From: Rhodocyclales bacterium
GTDB taxonomy: Bacteria > Pseudomonadota > Gammaproteobacteria > Burkholderiales > Rhodocyclaceae
Direction of reading: 5' to 3'
Length of the DNA stretch: 64,000 nucleotides
NCBI GenBank assembly: GCA_026399475.1
Contig: JAPLQY010000071.1
Location: forward strand, 62,001-126,000
Positions 9,823 through 18,552 of this stretch are shown here, piece after piece. Position numbers and translations under genes: made by a program. Within the stretch, counting starts at the first letter, position 1; each line of letters opens with the position of its first letter. The notes beneath the pieces were generated by a model. That model ran no database searches. It saw nothing but the letters and a program-made list of their open reading frames with translations, and had not been told where the DNA came from.

Positions 9823-11925
9823 TCAGTGGCGGTTCTTGAGTGACTCCGCATACAGGCGTGCCTCGACGTAGCGCACCAGGGCACGGGTGCCGCGCGCGCA
9901 GTTGCGGAACACGCAGACGCCCTGGTCCATCAGTCCCGCGCACATGGCATCGTAGAGTTGCCCGCCATCAACTATTCCGACGACGGGTTTGTCATTGCGA
10001 TTGACCAGGGGCGGCATGAGATGCACCGTGCTCTTCGGGTCCGTGATATCGAAGCCGGGTCGCAGGGCACTGTGTTCCAGCGCCCGCACCGAGGGTGCGG
10101 TCGGGTCGAGTCCGACTACGACGGCGTCGACGTTGGGGTCCTGCAGAAAGGCCTCGACGATTTGCAGGTGCGCTTCGTCATCGGCGCCAGGGTTGATGTC
10201 GATCGGGTTTCTGACTTCGACCAGGGCATTGAGTTTCTTGGCGAGCAGAATCTCTTCGAGGTGCTTGACGGTGCCAGGTTCCAGAGCGCCCATCTCCATG
10301 GCGAAGTTGTCCGACTCGATGAAGTCGGCCATGCCGACCGCCTCAAACCCTGCTCCGCTGATGGCACCCAGCCGCTTGCCGCCGATTTTCTTGTTGTGCA
10401 GCGCGCCAGCCATGTAAAAAAGGTCGTCGAAGCTGTTGAAGTCTTCGGCGACGATCGCTCCAGCCTGGCGTACGACAGACTCAAACAGGGTCGGGCCGCC
10501 CGCAATCGATGCGGTATGGCCCATGACGCCGCCCATGCCGGGGGCTGTCCTGCCTGATTTGTAGACCACGACCTGCTTGCCCTTGAGCACCGCCTTGCGC
10601 ACCGCCCTGGCGAAGCTGAGTCCGTCCAGGTCCTTGAAGCCTTCGATGTAGATGCCAAGGGTTTCGATTTCCGGCATTTCTGCAAAGTAGCTGAGCATGT
10701 CGCCGTGGGTGAGATCCGTCTGGTTGCCCAGGGCCAGCATGTAGCGCGGATCAAGCCAGGGGTTCTGACTCAGGCGCGTGATCATGAATGCGCCGCTCTG
10801 GCTCAGCATGACGGAGTTTCGTTCCGGCTTCTTCTGCGGCTTCGGCAGCCGTTCAAGGGGGATGAACCATGAGTCGTACGATCCGGGATGGGAAACCACG
10901 CCGAGGCAGTTGGCGCCGAGAAAGATCGGTCCGCCCCCCGGCTTGCCGTGGGCCGTGTTGATGCGTCCGGCCAGTGCGGCAGCGGGCTCCCGGCTGGCCC
11001 TGGTTTCGCCCAGGCTGCCGGGAATCAGCATGACCGATTCCACTGCGTCGGTTTCGATGATTTCATCGACCAGGTCGTAGACGGCGCTGGCGGCCACCGC
11101 AACGATCAGCAGGTCGAGCTTGTGGTCGAGTGCCTTCAAACTCTCGACGCACTTGACGCCATCGATCTCTGTTTCTCCCTCGCGAATGATGGTCATGCGC
11201 TCCTTGCTGTAGCCGCTGCCCATCAGGTTGCGCAGAATGATCCGGCCGAAATTCATGTTGCTGGCGGAGACGCCGATGATGCCGATCGAGCCCGGATGGA
11301 TCAGCTTGTCGATTTTGCTTATGGGGCGGGGCAGGCGGGCTGCAGGCGGTGCGCTGAATTCGCAATGAGCGGCCTGAACCGTCAACTGAGTACCACCGAC
11401 GTACACCGGATTCAGTTCCAGGCTCCGCAGCACGAATGCAGCTTCGGGATCACCCGGCGAATTCCGGTTCGCCAGCGCCAGCATTTGTTCGAAGCAAGCC
11501 TCGAGTTGTTCCTCAGGAAGGTGCAGACCGTCGAGTGCGGCGATGCCGGCGAGTCTTTGAAAGGCCAGTGTGCGCTTGAACAGACCCAGAAAGTCTGTTG
11601 CGTCGGTCAGTTCCGTCGCGGCGTAGACCGATGCCCGATCTTTCTTGAAATTGCTCTCATCCAGTTCCGCATCGAGTCCGCCCATTCCGGCGCTGATGAC
11701 CATGCCGAATTCCCGGGTGTTGTTCAGGCTGATACGCAGTTCGGCAGCGGAAGGACGCTGCGTTGGCGACGCCTCCGGAGCGAATGTCATGCCCAGACCG
11801 GACAGCAGATTGACGAGTTCGGCCGGGTTCAGTGTGTTGCGCCCGGCGGCTGCGGCCTGCCGAAACAATGCTGCTGCCGAGTTCCGTTCAGCTGCGTTGG
11901 TCTTGGACGGTGACGGACTCTGCAT
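9823..11925 (-). CDS. NDP-forming acyl-CoA synthetase-like protein, rearranged and apparently lacking an ATP-grasp lobe
   Basis: It has 700 aa. Residues about 30-190 resemble the beginning and end of an ATP-grasp (beta-type) domain, with FGMVISAGMGGLDAEL and LELNPVYV. Residues about 206-330 are a CoA-binding Rossmann domain (SIGIIGVSASNMNFGRI), and 370-690 are succinyl-CoA-synthetase-like domains with SQSGAF and a probable phospho-histidine, His470, in MGHTASIAGG. In ADP-forming acetyl-CoA synthetases the usual order is CoA-binding first and ATP-grasp last. Here it is swapped, and the lobe that normally carries the HKSD-type segment seems to be missing. The neighbours (thioesterase, PaaX repressor, pad genes) suggest aromatic acyl-CoA metabolism. 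Function inferred only. Confidence 0.7.
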   Translation of the reverse strand: MQSPSPSKTNAAERNSAAALFRQAAAAGRNTLNPAELVNLLSGLGMTFAPEASPTQRPSAAELRISLNNTREFGMVISAGMGGLDAELDESNFKKDRASVYAATELTDATDFLGLFKRTLAFQRLAGIAALDGLHLPEEQLEACFEQMLALANRNSPGDPEAAFVLRSLELNPVYVGGTQLTVQAAHCEFSAPPAARLPRPISKIDKLIHPGSIGIIGVSASNMNFGRIILRNLMGSGYSKERMTIIREGETEIDGVKCVESLKALDHKLDLLIVAVAASAVYDLVDEIIETDAVESVMLIPGSLGETRASREPAAALAGRINTAHGKPGGGPIFLGANCLGVVSHPGSYDSWFIPLERLPKPQKKPERNSVMLSQSGAFMITRLSQNPWLDPRYMLALGNQTDLTHGDMLSYFAEMPEIETLGIYIEGFKDLDGLSFARAVRKAVLKGKQVVVYKSGRTAPGMGGVMGHTASIAGGPTLFESVVRQAGAIVAEDFNSFDDLFYMAGALHNKKIGGKRLGAISGAGFEAVGMADFIESDNFAMEMGALEPGTVKHLEEILLAKKLNALVEVRNPIDINPGADDEAHLQIVEAFLQDPNVDAVVVGLDPTAPSVRALEHSALRPGFDITDPKSTVHLMPPLVNRNDKPVVGIVDGGQLYDAMCAGLMDQGVCVFRNCARGTRALVRYVEARLYAESLKNRH

Positions 11926-11985
11926 TGCATTGACTCCCTTGGTGCGGCTCGATCAACGGGGTAGTGCCGGGAAACAACTATAACA

Positions 11986-12023
11986 GATACAAAATCATCA
12001 ATAAATTTAAATAGAACTGTATC
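11986..12023. promoter_or_regulatory. Candidate regulator-binding region upstream of the acyl-CoA synthetase gene
   Basis: The 125-bp AT-rich gap between paaX and the synthetase gene contains the hexamer GATACA at 11986-11991 and its complement TGTATC at 12018-12023, 32 bp apart. The same hexamer occurs twice upstream of paaX, 33 bp apart. This is a possible operator pair for the PaaX-family protein; inference only. Confidence 0.35.
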
Positions 12024-12050
12024 GATTGATATCCATCAATTTATGCTTTG

Positions 12051-12998
12051 TCAGGAATTGCGCCCTGCTGCTGCGACGTCCAGTCCGCCGAAGCGCTCGT
12101 AGAAATACGGGGCAGCAGCGGGGAGCGGGCCGTTCGCGGTCTCGCAGACCGAGAGCAGATGCTCCTGGGCGAGGGGGTAGGTGATCCTGTAAAGGTCGCG
12201 GCAAAGCTGGCGGGCGACGCCGCCGCTCCAGTTGGCTGGGAGCAGCTGCGACGGCAGTTGCGGATCGTGCAGCAGCACCCGCCGGAAGTAGTGCATGAGC
12301 AGTGTTTGAACCAGGAAGCACTGTTCGGGATCGAGGCTGCCGGCGGCGCGCATGGTGCGCAATACGGGACGAAACAGCTCGATGAAGTCGAGGTACTTGG
12401 CCGCGAGGGCGTCGAGATTCCAGCATTCATGCACCAGTTCCTGCAGCGGCTTGCTGGTCAGGGCGCTGATATTGAGGGCTTTCATGGCGACAACCTTGTC
12501 GTGCGCTCCTGTTTCCTGAAGGATGTCGAGCAGGGCATCGGTATCGGCGGAGGGATGGGCGAGTATGCCCGAGGCCAGCGCGCCGTAGCCCGCCCAGGCC
12601 AGTTCCTTGCGCAGGGCATCCCGTTGCGCGCCGCCCAGTGACGTGGGGATCATGACCAGTTGCCACTCTCCGGTCCAGGTGTCCTGTGGCGCGAAATAGA
12701 TCCGGCGATAGGCGTGTTCAAAGCGGCGCCGGCCGGAGGTGGTCAGGCTGTAATAGCTCTTGCGTCCGAGCTGTTCGGATACCAGCCACTTTTCCTGCGA
12801 CAGGCGATAGACACTGGTGCGCACCATGCGCTCGTTGAGTCCAAGCGGGCTTACCAGTCGAATGAAGCTGCCCAGCCAGACCGTGCCGCCATGGGCGGCG
12901 ATGAAGTCGCCGTAGATCGTGATGATCAGCGAGTTGGCGCGGGTCGGATGCTGGTCAAGGAAGTCCTTGATCCACTGGCTGATATGTCGGCTCTTCAC
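12051..12998 (-). CDS. PaaX-family transcriptional repressor
   Basis: It has 315 aa: an N-terminal winged-helix DNA-binding domain (about residues 20-95, with LGLNERMVRTSVYRLSQEKWL) and the PaaX-like effector domain (TWTGEWQLVMIPTS onward). PaaX of E. coli represses the phenylacetate operon and is released by phenylacetyl-CoA. Here the gene lies between a CoA-ligase/thioesterase pair on its own strand and the anaerobic phenylacetate cluster across fdhD, so an aryl-CoA effector is likely. The ATG at 12998 begins MKSRHISQWIKDFL. Confidence 0.9.
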   Translation of the reverse strand: MKSRHISQWIKDFLDQHPTRANSLIITIYGDFIAAHGGTVWLGSFIRLVSPLGLNERMVRTSVYRLSQEKWLVSEQLGRKSYYSLTTSGRRRFEHAYRRIYFAPQDTWTGEWQLVMIPTSLGGAQRDALRKELAWAGYGALASGILAHPSADTDALLDILQETGAHDKVVAMKALNISALTSKPLQELVHECWNLDALAAKYLDFIELFRPVLRTMRAAGSLDPEQCFLVQTLLMHYFRRVLLHDPQLPSQLLPANWSGGVARQLCRDLYRITYPLAQEHLLSVCETANGPLPAAAPYFYERFGGLDVAAAGRNS

Positions 12999-13098
12999 AT
13001 TTTTCCTGCTATTTGAAATCCTCGCCCTTAGGGCAAGGCGCGGTACGGCTGGATATTAAAACCGATCCGGCGCTATCGCGATGATGGATGCTGGACTG

Positions 13099-13137
13099 GA
13101 TACAGTATGCAGTATAAGACAATTCTAATGTGATACA
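13099..13137. promoter_or_regulatory. Divergent paaX-fdhD intergenic region with paired GATACA motifs
   Basis: The 222-bp gap between paaX (minus strand) and fdhD (plus strand) is AT-rich near 13098-13150, in contrast to its surroundings. GATACA occurs at 13099-13104 and 13132-13137, 33 bp apart, matching the spacing of the pair at 11986-12023. It probably holds the promoters of both divergent genes; an autoregulatory operator is an inference. Confidence 0.35.
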
Positions 13138-13220
13138 AATAAGTTGCATTGAAAGTGGCTAAAGTGTATCGTAATTGCAGTAGGGCTAATTTGGTCCTGC
13201 GCTACCAGGCGAGGCGGGGA

Positions 13221-14036
13221 ATGCAACACGAGGCGGGTGTGGGCATCGAAGCACATAACAGGTACGGCGCATCGCGCTGGGTGGATGGCGCTGCCATGCA
13301 TTCGGAAGAGACCGTGGCGGAAGAGGTACCTGTGGCGCTGGTCTATAACGGTATTTCGCACGCCGTGATGCTGGCCACGCCGCTCGATCTGGAAGATTTC
13401 GCCCTCGGGTTCAGCCTGAGCGAATGCATCGTCGGGCGTTCCGGTGAAATTCACGATCTGGACATCATCGAGCGCAGTAACGGCATTGAAGTGCATATGC
13501 AACTCTCCGCAGAGCGCGCGCATGTCCTCAAGCAGCATCGCCGAACACTCGCCGGACGCACCGGTTGCGGCCTCTGCGGCACTGAAAGCCTGGATCAACT
13601 GGCAAAGCGGGCCGCTACCGTTCAGTCTTCATCTGTATTGGCGTCGGGAGCTTTGCCGTATGCCTTGTCCGGATTGCAGGGAATGCAGCACCTGTTTCAT
13701 TTGACGGGCGCTGTTCATGCCGCCGCATGGTGCGATGTGGACGGTCGAATCGATCTGGTGCGTGAGGACGTGGGCCGCCACAACGCGCTCGACAAACTGA
13801 TCGGCGCCCTGGCGTCTGAGCGTCGCGGGTTTGACGACGGCTTCGTCCTCATGACCAGTCGCGCCAGTTACGAAATCGTACAGAAGGCGGCAGCCGTGGG
13901 CATCGCGGTGGTTGCGGCGGTTTCAGCCCCTACCGGCATGGCAGTCAGAGTGGCGATTGACTCCGGGGTAACGCTCATCGGTTTTGTCAGGGGCGAGCGG
14001 CATTGCGTTTATTCACATCCTGAACGCGTTCACTAG
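13221..14036 (+). CDS. fdhD: Molybdoenzyme sulfurtransferase FdhD
   Basis: Transfers sulfur from IscS to the molybdenum cofactor of bis-MGD enzymes such as formate dehydrogenase. It has 271 aa from the ATG at 13221, which follows a purine-rich GGCGGGGA site; an in-frame TTG at 13149 would add 24 residues and is less convincing. The catalytic CxxC motif is seen in TGCGLCGTES, and the C-terminal half has REDVGRHNALDKLIG and MTSRASYEIVQKA typical of FdhD. It lies 9 bp upstream of padB, a molybdopterin oxidoreductase, so a role in maturing PadB is a reasonable inference. Confidence 0.92.
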   Translation: MQHEAGVGIEAHNRYGASRWVDGAAMHSEETVAEEVPVALVYNGISHAVMLATPLDLEDFALGFSLSECIVGRSGEIHDLDIIERSNGIEVHMQLSAERAHVLKQHRRTLAGRTGCGLCGTESLDQLAKRAATVQSSSVLASGALPYALSGLQGMQHLFHLTGAVHAAAWCDVDGRIDLVREDVGRHNALDKLIGALASERRGFDDGFVLMTSRASYEIVQKAAAVGIAVVAAVSAPTGMAVRVAIDSGVTLIGFVRGERHCVYSHPERVH

Positions 14037-14045
14037 TCGAGGGAA

Positions 14046-16814
14046 ATGAGCATGCAGGCAGTCGAACCCAAGTCCGTAAAGCACGTTCCGACCTATTGCT
14101 ACAACTGCGTTTCCGGCCCCGATTTCATGACCGTCAAGGTGGTGGATGGGGTGGCGACGGAGGTCGAACCCAATTTTGCGGCGGAGAAAATTCATCCGGC
14201 CAAGGGCAAGGTTTGCGTCAAGGCCTACGGTCTGGTGCAGAAAACCTACAACCCCAACCGCATTCTGTCGCCGATGAAGCGGACCAATCCGAAGAAGGGG
14301 CGCGACGAGGATCCGGGGTTTGTGCCCATCTCGTGGGACGAGGCGCTGGATCTGGTTGCCGAGAAACTCAAGGCTACGCGCGCCAAGGGTGTGCTGGACG
14401 AGTCCGGAGTCCCTCGCCTGGCCGCCTCGTTCGGTCATGGCGGCACGCCGGCCATGTACATGGGTACCTTCCCGGCCTTTCTTTCGGCCTGGGGGCCGAT
14501 CGACTACAGCTTCGGCTCGGGACAGGGCGTCAAGTGCGTGCATTCTGAACACCTCTATGGCGAGTTCTGGCACCGCGCCTTTACCGTTGCGGCGGATACA
14601 CCCTCGGCACGCTATCTGATTTCGCTGGGCGCGAATGTAGAGTCCTCCGGCGGGCCCTGTGCCGTGACGCGGCACGCCGAAGCGCGCATGCGCGGTTACA
14701 AGCGCGTTCAGGTCGAGCCTCATCTGTCAGTCACCGGAGCCTGTTCGGCCGAGTGGGTGCCGATTCGGCCGAAGACCGATCCGGCCTTCCTGTTCGCCCT
14801 GATCCATGTGTTGCTGATCGAACACAAACCGGATGAACTGGATGTGCCTTTCCTGCGCGACCGGACCTCGTCACCCTATCTGGTCGGACCGGATGGCCTT
14901 TATCTGCGCGATGCGGCGAGCAGGAAGCCGCTGCTCTGGGATACGGTGCTGGGCAAGGCCGTTCCCTTCGATACCGCCGGCGCCGTGCCGGCCCTGTCAG
15001 GAAAATTCCTGGTCAGCGGGGCGGTCAGCGTCGACGCCGATGAAGAAGTGCGGGAGATGGGCAGTGTCGAGGGAGTGACCGCCTTCACCAAGCTGGTCGA
15101 GCACATCGAGAAGTATTCGCCGGAATGGGCGGCAGGGATATGCGACGTTCCGGCTGCGACCATTCGCCGCATAGCCAATGAGTACCTGCAAGCCGCAAGC
15201 ATAGGCGAGACCACGGTGATCGACGGCGTCACGCTGCCTTTGCGGCCGGTCGCGGTGATTCTCGGCAAGTCGGTCAACAACGGCTGGGGCGCCTTCGAAT
15301 GCTGCTGGGCGCGTACCTTGCTGGCGGTGCTGGTCGGCGCGCTGGAGAATCCTGGCGGCACCCTGGGCACCACGGTGCGTCTGAATCGCCCGCATGACAA
15401 CCGCCACAAGAGCGTCCTGCCGGGTGAAGACGGTTTCATGGCACAGAAGTTCAATGCCACGGACAAGGCCAACTGGGCTGTCAAGCCGACCGGTCGCAAC
15501 ATGCACAAGACGTTGGTGCCCATCGTCGGCAATACCGCCTGGAGCCAGGCCTTGGGCCCCACCCAACTGGCCTGGATGTTCCAGCGCGAACAGCCTGCCG
15601 GTTCGGACATGCCGCAGCCGACTCTGCCCGATATCTGGATCATCTATCGCACCAACCCGGCGATTTCCTTCTGGGAAACCCAGACGCTGGTCAAGACCAT
15701 CGCCACCTTCCCGTTTACTGTTGCGTTTGCCTACACGGTCGACGAGACCAACTACATGGCCGACCTGCTGTTGCCGGAAGCCACCGATCTCGAATCGGTG
15801 CAGATGATTCGCGTCGGCGGCACCAAGTTCATGGAACAGTTCTGGGATCACAAGGGTGTGGCCTTGCGTCAGCCGGCGGTGGCGGCGCAGGGCGATACGC
15901 GCGACTTCACCTGGATTACCAACCAATTGGCGAAGCGCACCGGTCTGCTGGAGCAGTACAACGACGCGATCAATCGCGGCGCCGCCGGCGTATCCCCGCT
16001 GAAGGGTGCGAACTACGATTTCAGCCTCGACCCGAAGGGCGAGCATGCACCCGAGGTTGTCTGGGATGCGGTGTGTCGCGCGGCAACTACCGTGCTGTCC
16101 GAGGGCAGGGAAACCCTCGATCTATCCTGGTTCAAGGAGCACGGCTTCTACACGGTGCCCATGTCGCGACTCGAGTGGTATCTGAGTCCGACCATGGAAA
16201 AGCAGGGCCTGCGCTACGAACTGCCCTATCAGGAGCGCCTGCTGCGCGTCGGCCGGGAACTCAGGAATCGCCTGCACGAGAACAAGATGGCCTGGTGGGA
16301 TGAGCAACTTTCCGAATATGCCGCACTGCCGGAATGGCACGATGTGCCGGGACGCTGGGATGCGGCGCTGGTGAATGCCGGGGCGAAAGTGGAAGACTTC
16401 CCGCTCTGGCTGCTGGCCAGCAAGAGCATGCAGTACCACGCCGGCGGCAACGTCGGCATCGAATTGATGAGGGAGGTGTCGCTGAATATCCGCGGTCATG
16501 GCGGCGTCATCATGAACGCGAAGACGGCCGCGCGCTATGGCATCGCCGACGGCGATCGCATCGAAGTCCGTTCGCATATCGGGGCAACCTATGGCGCTGC
16601 GGTCCTGGCGCAAGGGATTCGCCCGGACACGCTGGTGATTCTCGGGCAGTTCGACCATTGGGCCCAGCCCTTTGCCAAGGATCTGGACATGCCCAGCCTG
16701 AATACGATCGCACCGATGTCGCTCGAGTTGACCGATGCCACCGGCTCCGGCTCCGATATCGTCAAGGTTCAGGTGCGCAAGATGGAAGGAACTATGGAAG
16801 GAGCACCGGCATGA
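14046..16814 (+). CDS. padB: Phenylacetyl-CoA:acceptor oxidoreductase, molybdopterin subunit PadB
   Basis: Catalytic subunit of the membrane-bound enzyme that oxidises phenylacetyl-CoA at the alpha carbon to phenylglyoxylate in denitrifying aromatic degraders. It has 922 aa of DMSO-reductase superfamily type: an N-terminal Fe-S motif (Cys18, Cys21, Cys57), molybdopterin domains (AYTVDETNYMADLLLPEATDLES) and a C-terminal dinucleotide-binding domain (NAKTAARYGIADGDRIEV). The third cysteine of the usual CxxCxxxC is absent (Pro25/Asp26 there), so one cluster ligand may not be cysteine. No Tat signal is visible. It is followed by padC and padD. Assignment rests on the cluster context with padEFGHIJ. 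Confidence 0.85.
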   Translation: MSMQAVEPKSVKHVPTYCYNCVSGPDFMTVKVVDGVATEVEPNFAAEKIHPAKGKVCVKAYGLVQKTYNPNRILSPMKRTNPKKGRDEDPGFVPISWDEALDLVAEKLKATRAKGVLDESGVPRLAASFGHGGTPAMYMGTFPAFLSAWGPIDYSFGSGQGVKCVHSEHLYGEFWHRAFTVAADTPSARYLISLGANVESSGGPCAVTRHAEARMRGYKRVQVEPHLSVTGACSAEWVPIRPKTDPAFLFALIHVLLIEHKPDELDVPFLRDRTSSPYLVGPDGLYLRDAASRKPLLWDTVLGKAVPFDTAGAVPALSGKFLVSGAVSVDADEEVREMGSVEGVTAFTKLVEHIEKYSPEWAAGICDVPAATIRRIANEYLQAASIGETTVIDGVTLPLRPVAVILGKSVNNGWGAFECCWARTLLAVLVGALENPGGTLGTTVRLNRPHDNRHKSVLPGEDGFMAQKFNATDKANWAVKPTGRNMHKTLVPIVGNTAWSQALGPTQLAWMFQREQPAGSDMPQPTLPDIWIIYRTNPAISFWETQTLVKTIATFPFTVAFAYTVDETNYMADLLLPEATDLESVQMIRVGGTKFMEQFWDHKGVALRQPAVAAQGDTRDFTWITNQLAKRTGLLEQYNDAINRGAAGVSPLKGANYDFSLDPKGEHAPEVVWDAVCRAATTVLSEGRETLDLSWFKEHGFYTVPMSRLEWYLSPTMEKQGLRYELPYQERLLRVGRELRNRLHENKMAWWDEQLSEYAALPEWHDVPGRWDAALVNAGAKVEDFPLWLLASKSMQYHAGGNVGIELMREVSLNIRGHGGVIMNAKTAARYGIADGDRIEVRSHIGATYGAAVLAQGIRPDTLVILGQFDHWAQPFAKDLDMPSLNTIAPMSLELTDATGSGSDIVKVQVRKMEGTMEGAPA

Positions 16815-16926
16815 GCAGCGGAGGGGGACCCGTGAGCGTAGCGAGCGGGGGCGTAGCGGCCGCGAAAGCCGCCGGTCGCCGACAGGATGGTCGTCGAACT
16901 GGGTGCATAGATTCGGAGGCGACGGT
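16815..16926. repeat. GC-rich inserted spacer between padB and padC
   Basis: The neighbouring pad genes overlap or nearly touch, but padB and padC are separated by 112 bp of GC-rich sequence with the motif GAGCGTAGCGAGCGGGGGCG and a GGCGGC/GCCGCC hairpin. It looks like an inserted repeat element of the type seen elsewhere in the window, though it is not a clear copy of family A. An open frame through it (ATG 16811 to 16930) lacks coding character. Confidence 0.5.
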
Positions 16927-17574
16927 ATGACGCGCTATGTGACCACCATCGACCTGCGTCGCTGCGTCGGCTGCCAGACCTGCACCGCGGCCTGCAAGCA
17001 CGCCAATGCGACACCGCCTGGAATCCAGTGGCGACGCGTGCTCGACCTGGAAACCGGCGAGTTTCCCGACGTGCGCCGGACCTTTCTGCCCATGGCCTGC
17101 ATGCATTGCGGCAATCCTCCCTGCGAAGAAGTGTGCCCGACCAAGGCGACCACCAAGCGCGCCGATGGTCTGGTGGCGATCGACTATGATCTTTGCATCG
17201 GCTGCGCCAACTGCGTGATGGCCTGCCCCTATGACGCCCGCTCGATCGTGCATGCCTCGACTTTCTCCTATGGCGATCAGCCGCTGCCGTCGGAGGCCAT
17301 ACGCTTCGATCCGGCGCGAATCGCGGTGTCGATGAAGTGCACATTCTGCGTCGATCGGATCGATGAAGCCGCGGTCACCGGGCGCACGCCCGGTGTGCAT
17401 CCCGAGGTGACGCCGGCCTGCGTCAATTCCTGCATTTCGGGTGCCATGGAATTCGGCGACATCGACGATCCCGGAAGCAATGTCAGCCGGTTGCTGGGAC
17501 AAACCCAACATTTCCGCATGCACGAGGAACTCGGAACCGAGCCGGGTGTGTATTACATATGGGACCAGCCATGA
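16927..17574 (+). CDS. padC: Phenylacetyl-CoA:acceptor oxidoreductase, Fe-S subunit PadC
   Basis: Polyferredoxin electron-transfer subunit of DmsB/NrfC type. It has 215 aa with four cysteine clusters: CVGCQTCTAACK, CMHCGNPPCEEVCPT, CIGCANCVMACP and CTFCVDR with a later CVNSC, giving about four [4Fe-4S] clusters. It carries electrons from PadB to the membrane anchor PadD. The ATG at 16927 begins MTRYVTTIDLRRCVGC. It overlaps padD by 4 nt. Confidence 0.88.
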   Translation: MTRYVTTIDLRRCVGCQTCTAACKHANATPPGIQWRRVLDLETGEFPDVRRTFLPMACMHCGNPPCEEVCPTKATTKRADGLVAIDYDLCIGCANCVMACPYDARSIVHASTFSYGDQPLPSEAIRFDPARIAVSMKCTFCVDRIDEAAVTGRTPGVHPEVTPACVNSCISGAMEFGDIDDPGSNVSRLLGQTQHFRMHEELGTEPGVYYIWDQP

Positions 17575-18491
17575 AGAAGCCGGCCAAAAGAACATCCGAC
17601 CTGGTGTCACCGCGACAGCAGCGCAATTGGGATTGGCGCGCGGCGGCGAATTTCATCGCAGGCGGCGCCGGTGGCGGTCTGTTGCTGTTCGCGTCAGTTG
17701 TCAGTCTTGAGCCGGATGCCGCCCGGACAGCGGTCCTGCTCGCCCTGATCCTGATAGCCAGCGGACTCACCTGCGTCTGGTTCGAGATCGGCCGGCCGTG
17801 GCGCGCCTTGAACGTCTATCGACATTTCTCGACCTCATGGATGACGCGCGAAGCGGTCGTCGCCCTGGTGCTGTTCGCCGCAGGCGGCTTGGCGTTTCTG
17901 TCCCTGCGGCCGGTGTTTGTCATCCTGGCCGGCATTCTGGGTCTGGCCTTCCTCTATAGTCAGGCGCGAATACTGGCGGCCAACAAGGGAATCCCGACGT
18001 GGCGGCATCCACGCAGTGTTACTCTGATGATCGCCACCGGCCTCGCGGAAGGCGCCGGATTCCTGGTCTGCGTGCTGTCGCTCTCGTCCGCGGTGATAGG
18101 CTTCTGGACCCTGGCCGGATTGATCGTGCTGATTGTCGTTCGGGCGCTGGTGTGGAAAATGTATCTCGGGAAACTGGTTGCCGATGGCGCCCCCGAGGGG
18201 GCTTTGAAGGTGCTGCGAGGAATCGACGCCAGGCTAGTGATCTTCGGCCACTTCTTGCCGGCACTTGCTGTTACGGCCGTGCTGGCAGGAATGCCGGGAC
18301 GGGCGGGTCTGCTGTTTGTGGCCGGGATCATGGTGGTTGCCGGCGGCTGGTTCCTGAAGTACACCTTGGTGAGACGCGCCGCATTCACGCAGGGACTCGC
18401 TCTGTTGCACCTGCCTGTGCGCGGATGCGGAATCGCGGGAGCGGCTGCAAAGCCGGGCTGGCGGGGTATACCCGGAGTAAAAGCAGGATAG
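17571..18491 (+). CDS. padD: Phenylacetyl-CoA:acceptor oxidoreductase, membrane anchor PadD
   Basis: Integral membrane subunit of the DmsC/NrfD type that passes electrons to the quinone pool. It has 306 aa with about eight hydrophobic segments, for example AVLLALILIASGLTCVWF and FVILAGILGLAFLY. The ATG at 17571 overlaps the padC stop (ATGA); an in-frame ATG 12 nt upstream is possible. With PadB and PadC it makes a three-subunit membrane complex. The 61-bp gap to padE contains a GGAGGAGA ribosome site. Confidence 0.83.
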   Translation: MKKPAKRTSDLVSPRQQRNWDWRAAANFIAGGAGGGLLLFASVVSLEPDAARTAVLLALILIASGLTCVWFEIGRPWRALNVYRHFSTSWMTREAVVALVLFAAGGLAFLSLRPVFVILAGILGLAFLYSQARILAANKGIPTWRHPRSVTLMIATGLAEGAGFLVCVLSLSSAVIGFWTLAGLIVLIVVRALVWKMYLGKLVADGAPEGALKVLRGIDARLVIFGHFLPALAVTAVLAGMPGRAGLLFVAGIMVVAGGWFLKYTLVRRAAFTQGLALLHLPVRGCGIAGAAAKPGWRGIPGVKAG

Positions 18492-18552
18492 TTGGTTTCA
18501 GGGGAATATACGAGATGGGGCCAAAGAGCCACATCAAACTGGAGGAGACAGG

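Noticed and set aside
13149-13220. TTG start extending FdhD by 24 residues
   Set aside because: The extension is unlike FdhD N-termini and overlaps the AT-rich promoter region; the ATG at 13221 has a purine-rich site upstream.
16811-16930. Short ORF between padB and padC
   Set aside because: It reads through the GC-rich inserted spacer, is low in complexity and overlaps the padC start.
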